DNA of 64,000 bases. Source: Acidovorax kalamii. GTDB lineage: Bacteria; Pseudomonadota; Gammaproteobacteria; Burkholderiales; Burkholderiaceae_C. Every line of letters starts with the position of its first letter. Position 1 is the first letter of the stretch. A program made the position numbers and the translations under genes. The notes below the pieces were generated by a model. It had not been told where the DNA came from. It saw nothing but the letters and a program-made list of their open reading frames with translations, and ran no database searches. The stretch covers positions 393,114 to 457,113 of the forward strand of contig NZ_NOIG01000001.1 in the NCBI RefSeq assembly GCF_002245625.1. Reading direction: 5' to 3'. This document shows positions 55,938 through 64,000 of the stretch, one piece after another.

Positions 55938-56053
55938 TATAATTTACCCCATCAGCCAGCCACAACCGCCCGATCTTCTGCGCGCAGAAGCCAGGGCCGT
56001 CTGTTTGGAGCCAGCTCTGTATTCGTTGTCGTTTCAGAGAAGGACTCCCCTCC

Positions 56054-58342
56054 GTGGCGCAGGCATTCCGTTCCCCTCCGTTTTCTTCCCGGCGCGCACA
56101 GGCGCAGCCCTCCGATCAATGGCTGCAAGGCCGTCTGCGGCCGCTTGCATGGCTGGTGGCCTGTGCATGTGCGGCCATTGGCAGCGCGCATGCGCAGGGG
56201 CACGCGCAGGATGTGGCCCAGTTGGTAGCTGCAGCGCCGCAGCTCAAAGAAGTGGTCATCAGCGGCTCGCGCAGCGAGCAGGACCGCGACGAGTTGCCGA
56301 TGAGCATCGATGTGATCAATGCGCAGGCCATCGAGGAAGGCCAGGTGCGCGATATCCGCGACGTGGCGCGCGAGCTGCCCAACGTGTCGGTCACGCGCTC
56401 GCCCGCACGCTTCTCGCTGGCCAGTGGCTCCACGGGGCGCGAGCAGAACGCGGGCTTCAACATCCGGGGGCTGGACGGTAACCGCGTGTTGATGATGGTG
56501 GATGGCATCCGCCTGCCGCGCAGCTATGTCTTCAGCGCCAATGCCTTCGGGCGCGACTACCTGGACATCGGGCTGCTGCAGCGCATCGAGGTGGTGCGCG
56601 GCGCCACCTCGGCGCTGTATGGCTCCGACGGCATGGCGGGCCTGGTCAACTTCATCACGGCAGACCCATCGGCATTCCTCGACGGCGGCAAACGCATCGG
56701 CGGCCGGGTGAGCCTGGGCTACGATGGCGACGAGCACGGCAAGCGCGTGGGCGCCACGGTGGCAGGCAAGGCGGGCGACACGGTGCAGTGGCTGCTGGGC
56801 GGCAACGTCACGCGCGCCCGCGAGCTGGACAACATGGGCACCAACGATGCGGCCAATGCCGACCGCACCAAGCCCAATCCGCAGAAAGACAAAAGCGGCG
56901 CTTTGCTGGGCAAGGTGGTGCTGACGCCCGGCGGCGGACAGCGCCATGTGTTCACGCTGGAGCATGTGGACAAGACGTCCGACTATGAGCTGCTCACGGC
57001 GCGCTCCAAGCCGCCGCTGGCCGCCGCGTCCGTGCTGGGCTCCACCTCGTTCACCGACATGCAGCGCAGCCGTGCGACGTGGGAAGGCAACTGGCGCGTG
57101 AACACCGCGTTTGCCGACGATGTGAAGGCCACGCTGAGCTGGCAGGACGCGCATTCGCGCGAGTACATCACCGAAGACCGCAACACCGCCGCCGACCGCG
57201 TGCGCGACGTGACCTACGACGAGCGCACCTGGCAGGCCAACCTGCAGGGCAGCAAGGTGCTGCGCAATGGCGGGCCATGGGTGCAGAAGATCACCTACGG
57301 CCTGGACTACACGGCGGCCAAGGTCGAGAACCTGCAGACCGGCGTGACGCCGCCCACGGGCGAGACCTTCCCGCTCAAGCGCTTCCCCGACACCACCGAG
57401 ACCAGCACGGCCCTGTATGTACAGGACGAGTTCGTGAGTGGGCCCTGGAGCATCACCCCGGGAGTGCGCTTTGACACCTTCCGCATCAAGGCCGACCAGG
57501 CGGGCTTTGGCGCGCAGGCGGTGTCGCTGTCGGGCAATGCCACCTCGCCCAAGTTCGGCGTGCTGTACCGCGCCAGCGAGCAGTGGAGCGTGTTTGGCAA
57601 CTATGCAGCGGGCTTCCGTGCGCCCAATGCGGGGCAGGTCAACGCCTTCTTTGAGAACCCGGTGGGCAACTACCGCACAGTGCCCAACGCCAACCTCAAG
57701 CCGGAGAAGAGCCAGAACTTTGAGCTGGGCGTGCGCGGGCGCCTGGAGCGTTTGTCCATCGAAGCCGCAGCATTCACTGGCCGCTACAAGGACTTCATCG
57801 AGGACCTGCGCCAGGTCAGTGGCACGGGCGCACCGGGCAATCCGCTGGTGTTCCAGTCGGTCAACATCGGCCGCGTCAAGCTGAGCGGCTTCGAGGTCAA
57901 GGGCGACATGCGCTGGGGCCAGTGGGCGGGCGGGCAGTGGAGTTCTCCGTTTGCCTATGGCCAGACACGTGGCCGTGACACCGCCACCGGCAAGCCGGTG
58001 AACACCGTGGACCCATCGCGCCTGACGGCGGGCCTGCGCTACGACAGCGGCGGCTGGATGGCGCGGCTGGACATGACCCACGCCGCCGCCAAGAAGGCCA
58101 GCGACGTGAGCGTGGCCACGGGCAGCACGCAGTTCCTCACGCCGTCGTACACGGTGCTGGATCTGTCGGCCCAGTGGCGCATCCGCAAGGACCTGCGCCT
58201 GAACGCGGGCATCTACAACCTCACCGACAAAAAACACTGGCGCTGGGCCGACGTGCGCGGCCTGGCCGCGAACGCCAGCTTCATCGACGCCTACAGCCAA
58301 CCTGGCCGCGCAGTGCGCGTGTCGCTGGTGGCGGACTTTTAA
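56054..58342 (+). CDS. hmuR: TonB-dependent heme/hemoglobin receptor, 762 aa
   Basis: Outer-membrane heme receptor of the HmuR/BhuR type. GTG start, long signal region ending GSAHAQ, TonB box-like LKEVVISGS. The plug contains NAGFNIRGLDGNRVLMMVDG and IEVVRGATSALYGSDGMAGL. The barrel has the heme-receptor signature FRAP (in AGFRAPNAGQV) followed by PNANLKPEKSQNFELGVRG, the NPNL-like element, and ends RVSLVADF. It heads the operon with HmuS-T-U-V genes and a clear Fur box, which supports heme as ligand. Confidence 0.93.
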   Translation: MAQAFRSPPFSSRRAQAQPSDQWLQGRLRPLAWLVACACAAIGSAHAQGHAQDVAQLVAAAPQLKEVVISGSRSEQDRDELPMSIDVINAQAIEEGQVRDIRDVARELPNVSVTRSPARFSLASGSTGREQNAGFNIRGLDGNRVLMMVDGIRLPRSYVFSANAFGRDYLDIGLLQRIEVVRGATSALYGSDGMAGLVNFITADPSAFLDGGKRIGGRVSLGYDGDEHGKRVGATVAGKAGDTVQWLLGGNVTRARELDNMGTNDAANADRTKPNPQKDKSGALLGKVVLTPGGGQRHVFTLEHVDKTSDYELLTARSKPPLAAASVLGSTSFTDMQRSRATWEGNWRVNTAFADDVKATLSWQDAHSREYITEDRNTAADRVRDVTYDERTWQANLQGSKVLRNGGPWVQKITYGLDYTAAKVENLQTGVTPPTGETFPLKRFPDTTETSTALYVQDEFVSGPWSITPGVRFDTFRIKADQAGFGAQAVSLSGNATSPKFGVLYRASEQWSVFGNYAAGFRAPNAGQVNAFFENPVGNYRTVPNANLKPEKSQNFELGVRGRLERLSIEAAAFTGRYKDFIEDLRQVSGTGAPGNPLVFQSVNIGRVKLSGFEVKGDMRWGQWAGGQWSSPFAYGQTRGRDTATGKPVNTVDPSRLTAGLRYDSGGWMARLDMTHAAAKKASDVSVATGSTQFLTPSYTVLDLSAQWRIRKDLRLNAGIYNLTDKKHWRWADVRGLAANASFIDAYSQPGRAVRVSLVADF

Positions 58343-58383
58343 GGCACAGCCCATCCCGATGAACCCCATCAAGGAGACAGACC

Positions 58384-58740
58384 ATGAGCCATGCACCTGA
58401 CATGCCCGATTTGCCCACATCCGGCGCCCACTGCGATGAGGAATACAGCCTGCCCTGCGCCGAGGCGCTGCTGGCGGGCACCCTGGCCCTGATGACGGGC
58501 TATGTGCAAGCCTGCTGCGACAGCCACCGCGACGCCATGGGCCGCAAGATCGCGGCCAACCTGCAGATGCTGGCCGACGCCGAAGGCTTCACGCTGCACT
58601 TTCGCACCGTGGTCTGGAGCCTGCAAGGCCGCTGGGACCAGCAATGCAAGGCGCGCCAGGACGTGGCCGCCAGCGCCGCGATGGTGGCTGCCGAACAACG
58701 CCGCGTGCTGTGGCACACCGCGCCGGAGGCCGTGCAATGA
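58384..58740 (+). CDS. Unknown 118-aa protein of the heme operon
   Basis: Soluble, helical, with four Cys (HCDEEYSLPCAEALL, QACCDSHRDAMG) and several His. AAGGAG lies nine bases upstream of the ATG, and its stop overlaps the hmuS start by 4 bp (ATGA). No family recognised. A heme-binding or escort role is possible from context and Cys/His content only. Confidence 0.75.
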   Translation: MSHAPDMPDLPTSGAHCDEEYSLPCAEALLAGTLALMTGYVQACCDSHRDAMGRKIAANLQMLADAEGFTLHFRTVVWSLQGRWDQQCKARQDVAASAAMVAAEQRRVLWHTAPEAVQ

Positions 58741-59876
58741 ATGCCGCTGTAACGAACCCCCCAAGCGCTCCGGCCCATCCGCCGCAGGCCGCCCCCGACA
58801 TCCGTGAGCGGTTCGCCGCAGCCCGCGCAGAGGGCAAGCGTGCCAAGGACGCCGCCGAGAGCCTGGGGCTGTCGGAAGGCGCCGCCGTGGCGGCTCATGC
58901 GGGCGAGCACGGCCACCCGCTCAAGGCCCAGCCGCTGCAGGGCTCGTGGCTGGAACTGTTGCAGGCGCTCGAAGCCTGCGGCCCGCTGATGGCGCTTACG
59001 CGCAACGAAGGCACGGTGCACGAGAAGACCGGCGTGTACCGGCACGTGTCGGCCACCGGGCCGGTGGGGATCGCACTGGGCGAAGACATCGACCTGCGCC
59101 TGTTCTTTGCGCAGTGGCATGCGGGTTTTGCGGTGACCGAGCTGGCGCATGACGCCGCCCAGGACCCCACCAAGCCGCCATCGCGCAGCCTGCAGTTCTA
59201 CAACGCGCAGGGCCGTGCGGTGCACAAGATCTTCACGCGCGATGCCACCGACCTGGCTGCATTCGACGCAGTGGTGAGCCGCTTCGTGCAACCCAGCGCG
59301 GGTTACGTGTTTGGTCCGAAGCCCGCGCCAGCGACCGTGCTGCCTGACGCCGACATCGACGCCGAAGGCCTGCGCGAGGCCTGGGCCGCCATGCAGGACA
59401 CGCACGAGTTCTTCGGCCTGACCAAGAAATTCGGCGTGGAGCGCCAGCAGAGCTTTCGCCTGGTCGAAGGCCAGTTTGCCTGGCGCGCCGCACCGCAGGC
59501 TGTGGCGCGCCTGCTGGACGAGGCCGCGGTGGACGGCCTGCCCATCATGGTGTTTGTGGGCAGCGGCGGCTGCATCCAGATCCACACCGGGCCGGTGCGC
59601 AATATCCAGCCGCTCGATACGCCGCGTGCGCAGTGGATTAACGTGTTGGACGCGGGCTTCAACCTGCACCTGCGCACCGACATGATTGCCAGCGTTTGGG
59701 TGGTGGAGAAGCCCACGGCCGATGGTGTTGTCACCTCGGTCGAGGCGTTCGACCACGCGGGCGAGCTGATGGCCATGTTCTTCGGTGCACGCAAACCCGG
59801 CAAACCCGAACTGCAGGGCTGGCGCGACCTGGTGGCACGCCTGCCCGGCGTGCAGGAGCTGGCCCATGCTGCGTGA
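58737..59876 (+). CDS. hmuS: Hemin-degrading factor / heme-trafficking protein HmuS, 379 aa
   Basis: Cytoplasmic HemS/ChuS/HmuS family protein with two tandem homologous halves. Conserved pieces include GPLMALTRNEGTVHEKTGVY, RSLQFYNAQGRAVHKIF, then in the second half VGSGGCIQIHTGPVRNIQPL, NVLDAGFNLHLRTDMIASVW and the end-motif FFGARKPGKPELQGWR. It receives imported heme and in relatives opens it oxidatively or hands it on. Length (about 350 plus an N-terminal Pro-rich stretch) is typical. Confidence 0.93.
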   Translation: MNAAVTNPPSAPAHPPQAAPDIRERFAAARAEGKRAKDAAESLGLSEGAAVAAHAGEHGHPLKAQPLQGSWLELLQALEACGPLMALTRNEGTVHEKTGVYRHVSATGPVGIALGEDIDLRLFFAQWHAGFAVTELAHDAAQDPTKPPSRSLQFYNAQGRAVHKIFTRDATDLAAFDAVVSRFVQPSAGYVFGPKPAPATVLPDADIDAEGLREAWAAMQDTHEFFGLTKKFGVERQQSFRLVEGQFAWRAAPQAVARLLDEAAVDGLPIMVFVGSGGCIQIHTGPVRNIQPLDTPRAQWINVLDAGFNLHLRTDMIASVWVVEKPTADGVVTSVEAFDHAGELMAMFFGARKPGKPELQGWRDLVARLPGVQELAHAA

Positions 59877-60768
59877 TCCGATGGCCGTGCAAAGCTGGGG
59901 GCAAGGCGGCACGCGTCGGCGGCTGCTGCGCGGTGTGGCGGCTTTGCCTTGGTTGTCTGCGATGGGATCTGGGGCCGCCTGGGCCGCCCGCCCGGCGCGC
60001 ATCGTCTCGCTGGGCGGCGCGCTGACCGAGGTGGTCTACCTGCTGGGCGCCCAGGGCCAGCTGGTGGGCACCGACACCACCAGCCTGTTCCCCGAGGCCG
60101 CGCTCAAGACCGCCAAGGTCGGCTACATGCGCCAGCTCTCGGCCGAGGGTCTGCTGTCCCTCAAGCCCGACGCCGTGGTGGGCACCACCGAAGCCGGGCC
60201 GCCCGTGGTGCTGGACCAGGTGCGCAGCGCTGGTGTGCGCGTGGAGCTGGTGCAGGCCGACCACACCTGGGACGAAGTGCGCCGCAAGGTCGCCACCGTG
60301 GGCCGCGTGGCGGGCCGCGAGCGCGAGGCCCAGGCGCTTCAGGCGGACCTGGATGCGCAGTGGGCGGCGGTGCAGAAAGTGGTGGCAGCCACCACGCGGC
60401 GCCCGCGCGCCATCTTCATCCTGTCGCACGGCGGCAGCCCCATGGTGGCGGGCACCGGCACGGCGGCCGATGCGCTGATCCGCTTTGCGGGCGCCACCAA
60501 TGTCATCACGCAGTTCGCGGGCTACCGGCCGCTCACGGCCGAGGCCATGGCCAGCGCCGCGCCCGAGGTGCTGCTCAACAGCACGCAGGGCATCGAGGCA
60601 CTGGGCGGCGAGGCCGCTTTCTGGCAGCGGCCCGAGCTGGCGCTCACGCCCGCCTTTCGCCGCAAGGCCCTGGTGGCCATGGAGGCCAGCCACCTGCTGG
60701 GCTTTGGCCCGCGCCTGCCCGCTGCCGTGCGCGAGCTGCACACCCGCACCCAGGCGATCACCGCGTGA
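59866..60768 (+). CDS. hmuT: Heme ABC transporter periplasmic binding protein, 300 aa
   Basis: Class III periplasmic binding protein for heme. RRRLLRGVAALPWLSAMGSG is an N-terminal export signal with a twin-arginine-like start. The mature part has RIVSLGGALTEVVYLLGA, GTDTTSLFPEAALKTAKVGY (the conserved Tyr as in HmuT/ShuT heme ligands) and GYMRQLSAEGLLSLKPDAVV. AGGAG precedes the chosen ATG, which overlaps hmuS by 11 bp; ATG 59881 is the alternative. Confidence 0.9.
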   Translation: MLRDPMAVQSWGQGGTRRRLLRGVAALPWLSAMGSGAAWAARPARIVSLGGALTEVVYLLGAQGQLVGTDTTSLFPEAALKTAKVGYMRQLSAEGLLSLKPDAVVGTTEAGPPVVLDQVRSAGVRVELVQADHTWDEVRRKVATVGRVAGREREAQALQADLDAQWAAVQKVVAATTRRPRAIFILSHGGSPMVAGTGTAADALIRFAGATNVITQFAGYRPLTAEAMASAAPEVLLNSTQGIEALGGEAAFWQRPELALTPAFRRKALVAMEASHLLGFGPRLPAAVRELHTRTQAITA

Positions 60769-61847
60769 GCAGCGTGGCTGTGGCGCAGCCGGGTGCGCGC
60801 TGGTCTTTGCTGCGTCTGTCGCCGCGCGCAGCGCTGCTGTGGGGCGTTGCGCTGGTGGGCCTCGCGTTCGTGTGGGCCAGCACGCGGGGCGCCTACGCCA
60901 TTGCACCCGCCCAGCTGTGGCAGGTGCTGCTGCAGGCCCTGGGCGCAGCGCCGTCGGCCGAGCAGGCGCCCGAATATCTGGTGTTCATTAACATCCGACT
61001 GCCGCGCCTGTTGATGGGCGTGGCCGCCGGGGCGGGCCTGGGGCTGGCCGGTGCGCTGATGCAGGGGCTGTTTCGCAACCCGCTGGCCGACCCCGGGCTG
61101 GTGGGCGTGAGCAGCGGCGCCGCGCTGGCGGCGGCCATCACCATCGTGCTGGGCAGCCACTGGCTGCCCGACCTGCCGCGCACCCTGGGCAGCTGGACAC
61201 TGGTGGGCATGGCCTTTGGCGGCGGCCTGCTTGTCACGGCGCTGATCTATGCACTGGCGCAGGCCGATGGCGGCACGCGCATGGGGCTGATGCTGCTGGC
61301 GGGCGTGGCGGTCAATGCGCTGGCGCTGGCGGGCCTAGGCTACCTCAACTTCATCTCCACCGACGAGCAGCTGCGCAACCTCCAGATGTGGCTGCTGGGC
61401 AGCCTGGGCGGTGCGCGCTGGAGCGCCGTGGCGCTGGTGGGCGCCATCGTGGCGGTGGCCTGCGGCCTGGGCCTGGCGCTGGCGCGCCCGCTCAACGCGA
61501 TTGCCCTGGGCGAGGCGCAGGCCGCGCTGCTGGGCGTGCCGGTGGAGCGCACCAAGCGCCTGGCGGTGCTGGTGACGGCGCTGGCCGTGGGCGCCGTCAC
61601 GGCGGCCACCGGCATCATCGGCTTTATCGGCCTAGTGGCGCCGCACTGGGTGCGCCTGGTGGCGGGGCCGGACCACCGCGTGGTGCTGCCGGGCTCGGCC
61701 CTGCTGGGCGCCGCGCTGGTGCTGGCGGCCGACGGGGTGGCTCGCACCATCGTCCAGCCTGCAGAGCTGCCGCTGGGCGTGCTCACGGCCTTCATCGGCG
61801 TGCCGCTGTTTCTGGCCATGCTGCGCCAGTTTCGGAGCAAGGTATGA
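60765..61847 (+). CDS. hmuU: Heme ABC transporter permease, 360 aa
   Basis: FecCD/BtuC-type permease with about ten helices. Hallmarks: RLPRLLMGVAAGAGLGLAGA, MQGLFRNPLADPGLVGVSSG and, before the last helices, GIIGFIGLVAPHWVRLVAGP. The GTG start overlaps the hmuT stop by 4 bp (GTGA). Forms the HmuU2V2 importer. Confidence 0.93.
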   Translation: MSSVAVAQPGARWSLLRLSPRAALLWGVALVGLAFVWASTRGAYAIAPAQLWQVLLQALGAAPSAEQAPEYLVFINIRLPRLLMGVAAGAGLGLAGALMQGLFRNPLADPGLVGVSSGAALAAAITIVLGSHWLPDLPRTLGSWTLVGMAFGGGLLVTALIYALAQADGGTRMGLMLLAGVAVNALALAGLGYLNFISTDEQLRNLQMWLLGSLGGARWSAVALVGAIVAVACGLGLALARPLNAIALGEAQAALLGVPVERTKRLAVLVTALAVGAVTAATGIIGFIGLVAPHWVRLVAGPDHRVVLPGSALLGAALVLAADGVARTIVQPAELPLGVLTAFIGVPLFLAMLRQFRSKV

Positions 61848-62677
61848 ATGCCGCTGTCGCATCCCCGGTCACCACCACCGCCGATCTGCTGGTGTGCGAC
61901 CAGTTGGGTGTGGGCGTGCCCGGCCGGCCCTTGCTGGCCACCGTGCATACCCAGTTCGTGCCTGGGCGCGTCACGGCCATCCTGGGGCCCAACGGCGCGG
62001 GCAAGTCCACGCTGCTGGCCATGCTTTCGGGCCAGCGCGCACCGCGCTCGGGCCATGTGTGGATGGGCGGGCAACCGGTGTCCGGCAAAGTCACCCAGGC
62101 CCTGGCCCGCCAGCGTGCCGTGCTGCCGCAGGACACGGCCGTGGCCTTCGACTTCACGGTGCAGGAGGTGGTGGAGATGGGGCGCTTTCCCCACCGCCAG
62201 CAGCCCAGCCGCCACGAGGCGCGCATCGTGACCGAGGCGATGCAGGCCACCGGCGTGGCGCACCTGGCCGGGCGCAGCATCAACACCTTGTCGGGCGGCG
62301 AACGCGCCCGCAGCCACCTGGCCCGCGCGCTGGCCCAGATCTGGGAGCCCCTGCCCGACGGTGCAACACGCTGGCTGCTGCTGGACGAGCCCACCGCCGC
62401 CCTCGACCTGGCGCACCAGCACCACACGCTGGCTCTGGTGCGCCGCTGGGCGGTGGAGCAGGGCGTGGGCGTGGTCGCGGTGCTGCACGACCTGAACCTG
62501 GCCCTGCGCTACGCACACGACAGCCTGCTGCTCGCCCCGGGCCTGGCGGGCCCGCGCAGCGTGCACGCCACAGCCCACCTGCTCACCCCCGCCACCATCG
62601 CGCAGGTGTGGGGCGTGCACAGCACGCCAGTGCTGGCGGCCGACGGGGTGCCGCAGTACCTGGTGGCAGCGCAGTGA
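61844..62677 (+). CDS. hmuV: Heme ABC transporter ATP-binding protein, 277 aa
   Basis: Walker A GPNGAGKST, signature LSGGERARSHLARAL, Walker B WLLLDEPTAALDLAHQ, and the switch histidine in VLHDLNLALRYA. Overlaps hmuU by 4 bp (ATGA). Last gene of the heme operon. No intrinsic terminator is evident before czcI. Confidence 0.94.
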   Translation: MNAAVASPVTTTADLLVCDQLGVGVPGRPLLATVHTQFVPGRVTAILGPNGAGKSTLLAMLSGQRAPRSGHVWMGGQPVSGKVTQALARQRAVLPQDTAVAFDFTVQEVVEMGRFPHRQQPSRHEARIVTEAMQATGVAHLAGRSINTLSGGERARSHLARALAQIWEPLPDGATRWLLLDEPTAALDLAHQHHTLALVRRWAVEQGVGVVAVLHDLNLALRYAHDSLLLAPGLAGPRSVHATAHLLTPATIAQVWGVHSTPVLAADGVPQYLVAAQ

Positions 62678-62848
62678 ATGGCGCTTCTGTAGAAAAAATG
62701 GCCTCTGCCGCTCTATGGGTCTCAAAGTTTGCTATAAAAAGTGAAGCATTTGCATGGTGTGCATGTGCAACCCATGGAGGTAGGCCCCTCAACCCGTCGG
62801 GCTATCTGGCGGGGCGGGTGGTGCGGTCTGCTTAGAATCCCGCTGCCC

Positions 62849-63205
62849 ATGCGCCGCTTGCTGCTCGTCTTTCTGTTGGTGTTCATGCCGCTCCAGTCCA
62901 TCTGGGCGGCGGCCTCGCCCTATTGCGGGCACGAGTCAGCGCCGCAGGCATCGCACTTTGGCCACCATGTGCACGAGCACCATGGTGACGAAGGTGCCGA
63001 CCACTCGGCCCCGGGCGCCAGCCCCAGCACCCTGGCCGACATGGACTGCCATGCCTGCCACGGCACAGGCGGCGGCCTGGCGCACAGTGCCAGCGCCCAG
63101 GCCATCGTGGTGGCCGTGGTGCACCCGCCGGGCCTGGCCGCATCCGCATGGCCACCCGCACCCCTTACGCGGCCCGAACGCCCCAACTGGCCTGTCCTCG
63201 CCTGA
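62849..63205 (+). CDS. czcI: CzcI-family periplasmic metal-efflux accessory protein, 118 aa
   Basis: Signal peptide MRRLLLVFLLVFMPLQSIWA followed by AASPYCGHES, the typical CzcI start, then a His-rich stretch SHFGHHVHEHHGDEGADH and a Cys-x-x-Cys MDCHACHG. CzcI proteins are encoded ahead of czcCBA cobalt-zinc-cadmium efflux genes and are thought to regulate induction. The next gene is czcC-like. A hairpin CCTCGCC/GGCGAGG spans the stop. Confidence 0.85.
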   Translation: MRRLLLVFLLVFMPLQSIWAAASPYCGHESAPQASHFGHHVHEHHGDEGADHSAPGASPSTLADMDCHACHGTGGGLAHSASAQAIVVAVVHPPGLAASAWPPAPLTRPERPNWPVLA

Positions 63206-63384
63206 GCGGCGAGGCGGGGGCTTGGGTGGCTCCGTTTCTTTTCCTGATGATGTTGGAGACCTGCCTTCCCTGGCAGTAGCGGTGCGCGTCTTGCTGTTGG
63301 CGTGCGTGCACCGCTGACCGTCCCCTCCATCCATCGCGTCTCGCCGATTTCAACCTGTGGCCCCGGCCACTGCAGAGGAATCGG

Positions 63385-64000
63385 ATGCAACCAACGAAAC
63401 AACGACAACACACGTCCATTGCCGCGCTGGTGGTGATGGCACTGGGCTGGGCACTGCTGGGCAGTGCCGCACAGGCCCAGACCTCCAACCCCGGCACAGC
63501 GCCGCTCACGCTCCAGGCACTGTTCCAGCAGGCCTGGCAACGCCAGCCCGAAGCGCAGTCTGCAGCTTTGCGGCGCGAGGCTGCGCAGGCCACACGCAGC
63601 GCGGCGGCAGCCTGGACGGCCGAGCCCATGGCACTGGAGCTGTCCACCAAAACTGACCGCCCCGGTAGCAACCAGGGCAGCCGCGAGGCCGAAGTGGGCC
63701 TGGCCCTGCCGCTGTGGCTCCCCGGCGAGCGCGCCCGCAAGGCAGCGCTGGCCGATGCGGAAGCGCAGGCGCTTAACAGCCGCCAGCGCGCCGCGCAGCT
63801 GCAACTGGCCGCCACTGTGCGCGAAGCCTGGTGGGTGGCGCAGCGCGCGCAGGCCGACTGGGCCCTGGCGCAAGACCGGCTGCTGAACGCGCAGCGCCTG
63901 GCCGCCGACGTAGCGCGCCGCGTGCGTGCGGGAGACTTGTCGCGCGCCGACCACGCGCAGGCCGACGGCGCCGTGGCCCAGGCCGAAGCCGCCATGGCCG
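63385..64000 (+). CDS. czcC: CzcC-like outer-membrane efflux protein, 3' truncated by window end
   Basis: ATG at 63385 with GAGGA 5 bases upstream; open to the window end (205 codons seen). A signal peptide (VVMALGWALLGSAAQAQ) is followed by the first OEP repeat: PLTLQALFQQAWQRQPEAQS, then EVGLALPLWLPGERARKAAL, which is characteristic of CzcC-type TolC relatives, and a long amphipathic helix rich in Ala, Gln and Arg. Together with czcI it marks the start of a heavy-metal RND locus. Confidence 0.88.
   Translation, partial: MQPTKQRQHTSIAALVVMALGWALLGSAAQAQTSNPGTAPLTLQALFQQAWQRQPEAQSAALRREAAQATRSAAAAWTAEPMALELSTKTDRPGSNQGSREAEVGLALPLWLPGERARKAALADAEAQALNSRQRAAQLQLAATVREAWWVAQRAQADWALAQDRLLNAQRLAADVARRVRAGDLSRADHAQADGAVAQAEAAMA

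Overview
The window is high-GC DNA from a member of the Comamonadaceae (Burkholderiales, Betaproteobacteria), most likely Acidovorax or a close relative. The evidence is the gene orders bamC-dapA and parE-lytic transglycosylase-parC, the codon usage of 65-70% GC, and scattered AT-rich intergenic repeats built around GCTATTNAATTTATAGCTA. I see no rRNA, tRNA, CRISPR array, phage or transposase gene. Species-level placement is inference.

Layout. 1-1.8 kb: end of a ribosomal-protein L16 arginine hydroxylase, an unknown gene, and an Ala/Pro-rich lipoprotein. 1.9-6.9 kb (minus): a six-gene run, MFS transporter, 51-aa membrane protein, methyltransferase, dapA, bamC, metallo-hydrolase. 7.0-12.3 kb: parE, a lytic transglycosylase and parC. 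12.5-17.8 kb: a chemoreceptor, a Rid-family protein (minus) and comEC. 17.8-20.8 kb: an ATP-grasp/alpha-E gene pair whose junction carries a duplicated alpha-E 5' end, then a VF530-type gene (minus). 20.9-29.5 kb: a LysR regulator, a divergent alpha/beta-hydrolase-like protein lacking the nucleophile serine, and a complete tripartite RND efflux operon. A SoxR-type operator-promoter lies about 420 bp ahead of the pump genes. 29.5-30.4 kb: a gene-free element made of nested inverted repeats. 30.4-36.5 kb: aminotransferase, semialdehyde-type dehydrogenase, MarR regulator with acetyltransferase, and three unknown genes, the last with clearly lower GC.

36.6-58.3 kb is an iron island. Five TonB-dependent receptors are present with three PepSY/DUF helper membrane genes, a DUF4198 periplasmic protein, bacterioferritin and the ahpC-ahpF peroxidase pair. 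Fur-like operators sit ahead of three of the transcription units (near 46.16, 52.49 and 55.93 kb), and an OxyR-like palindrome lies ahead of ahpC. The fifth receptor heads a compact heme-uptake operon (receptor, 118-aa unknown, HmuS, HmuT, HmuU, HmuV), mostly with 4-bp start/stop overlaps. The window ends in the start of a czc metal-efflux locus (czcI and a truncated czcC).

Together the genes describe a cell that invests in iron and heme import, iron storage, peroxide defence and drug or redox-compound export. The observations I rate highest are the duplicated alpha-E start, the nested-repeat element at 29.5-30.4 kb, the SoxR-type site with a long leader ahead of the RND pump, and the serine-less hydrolase.
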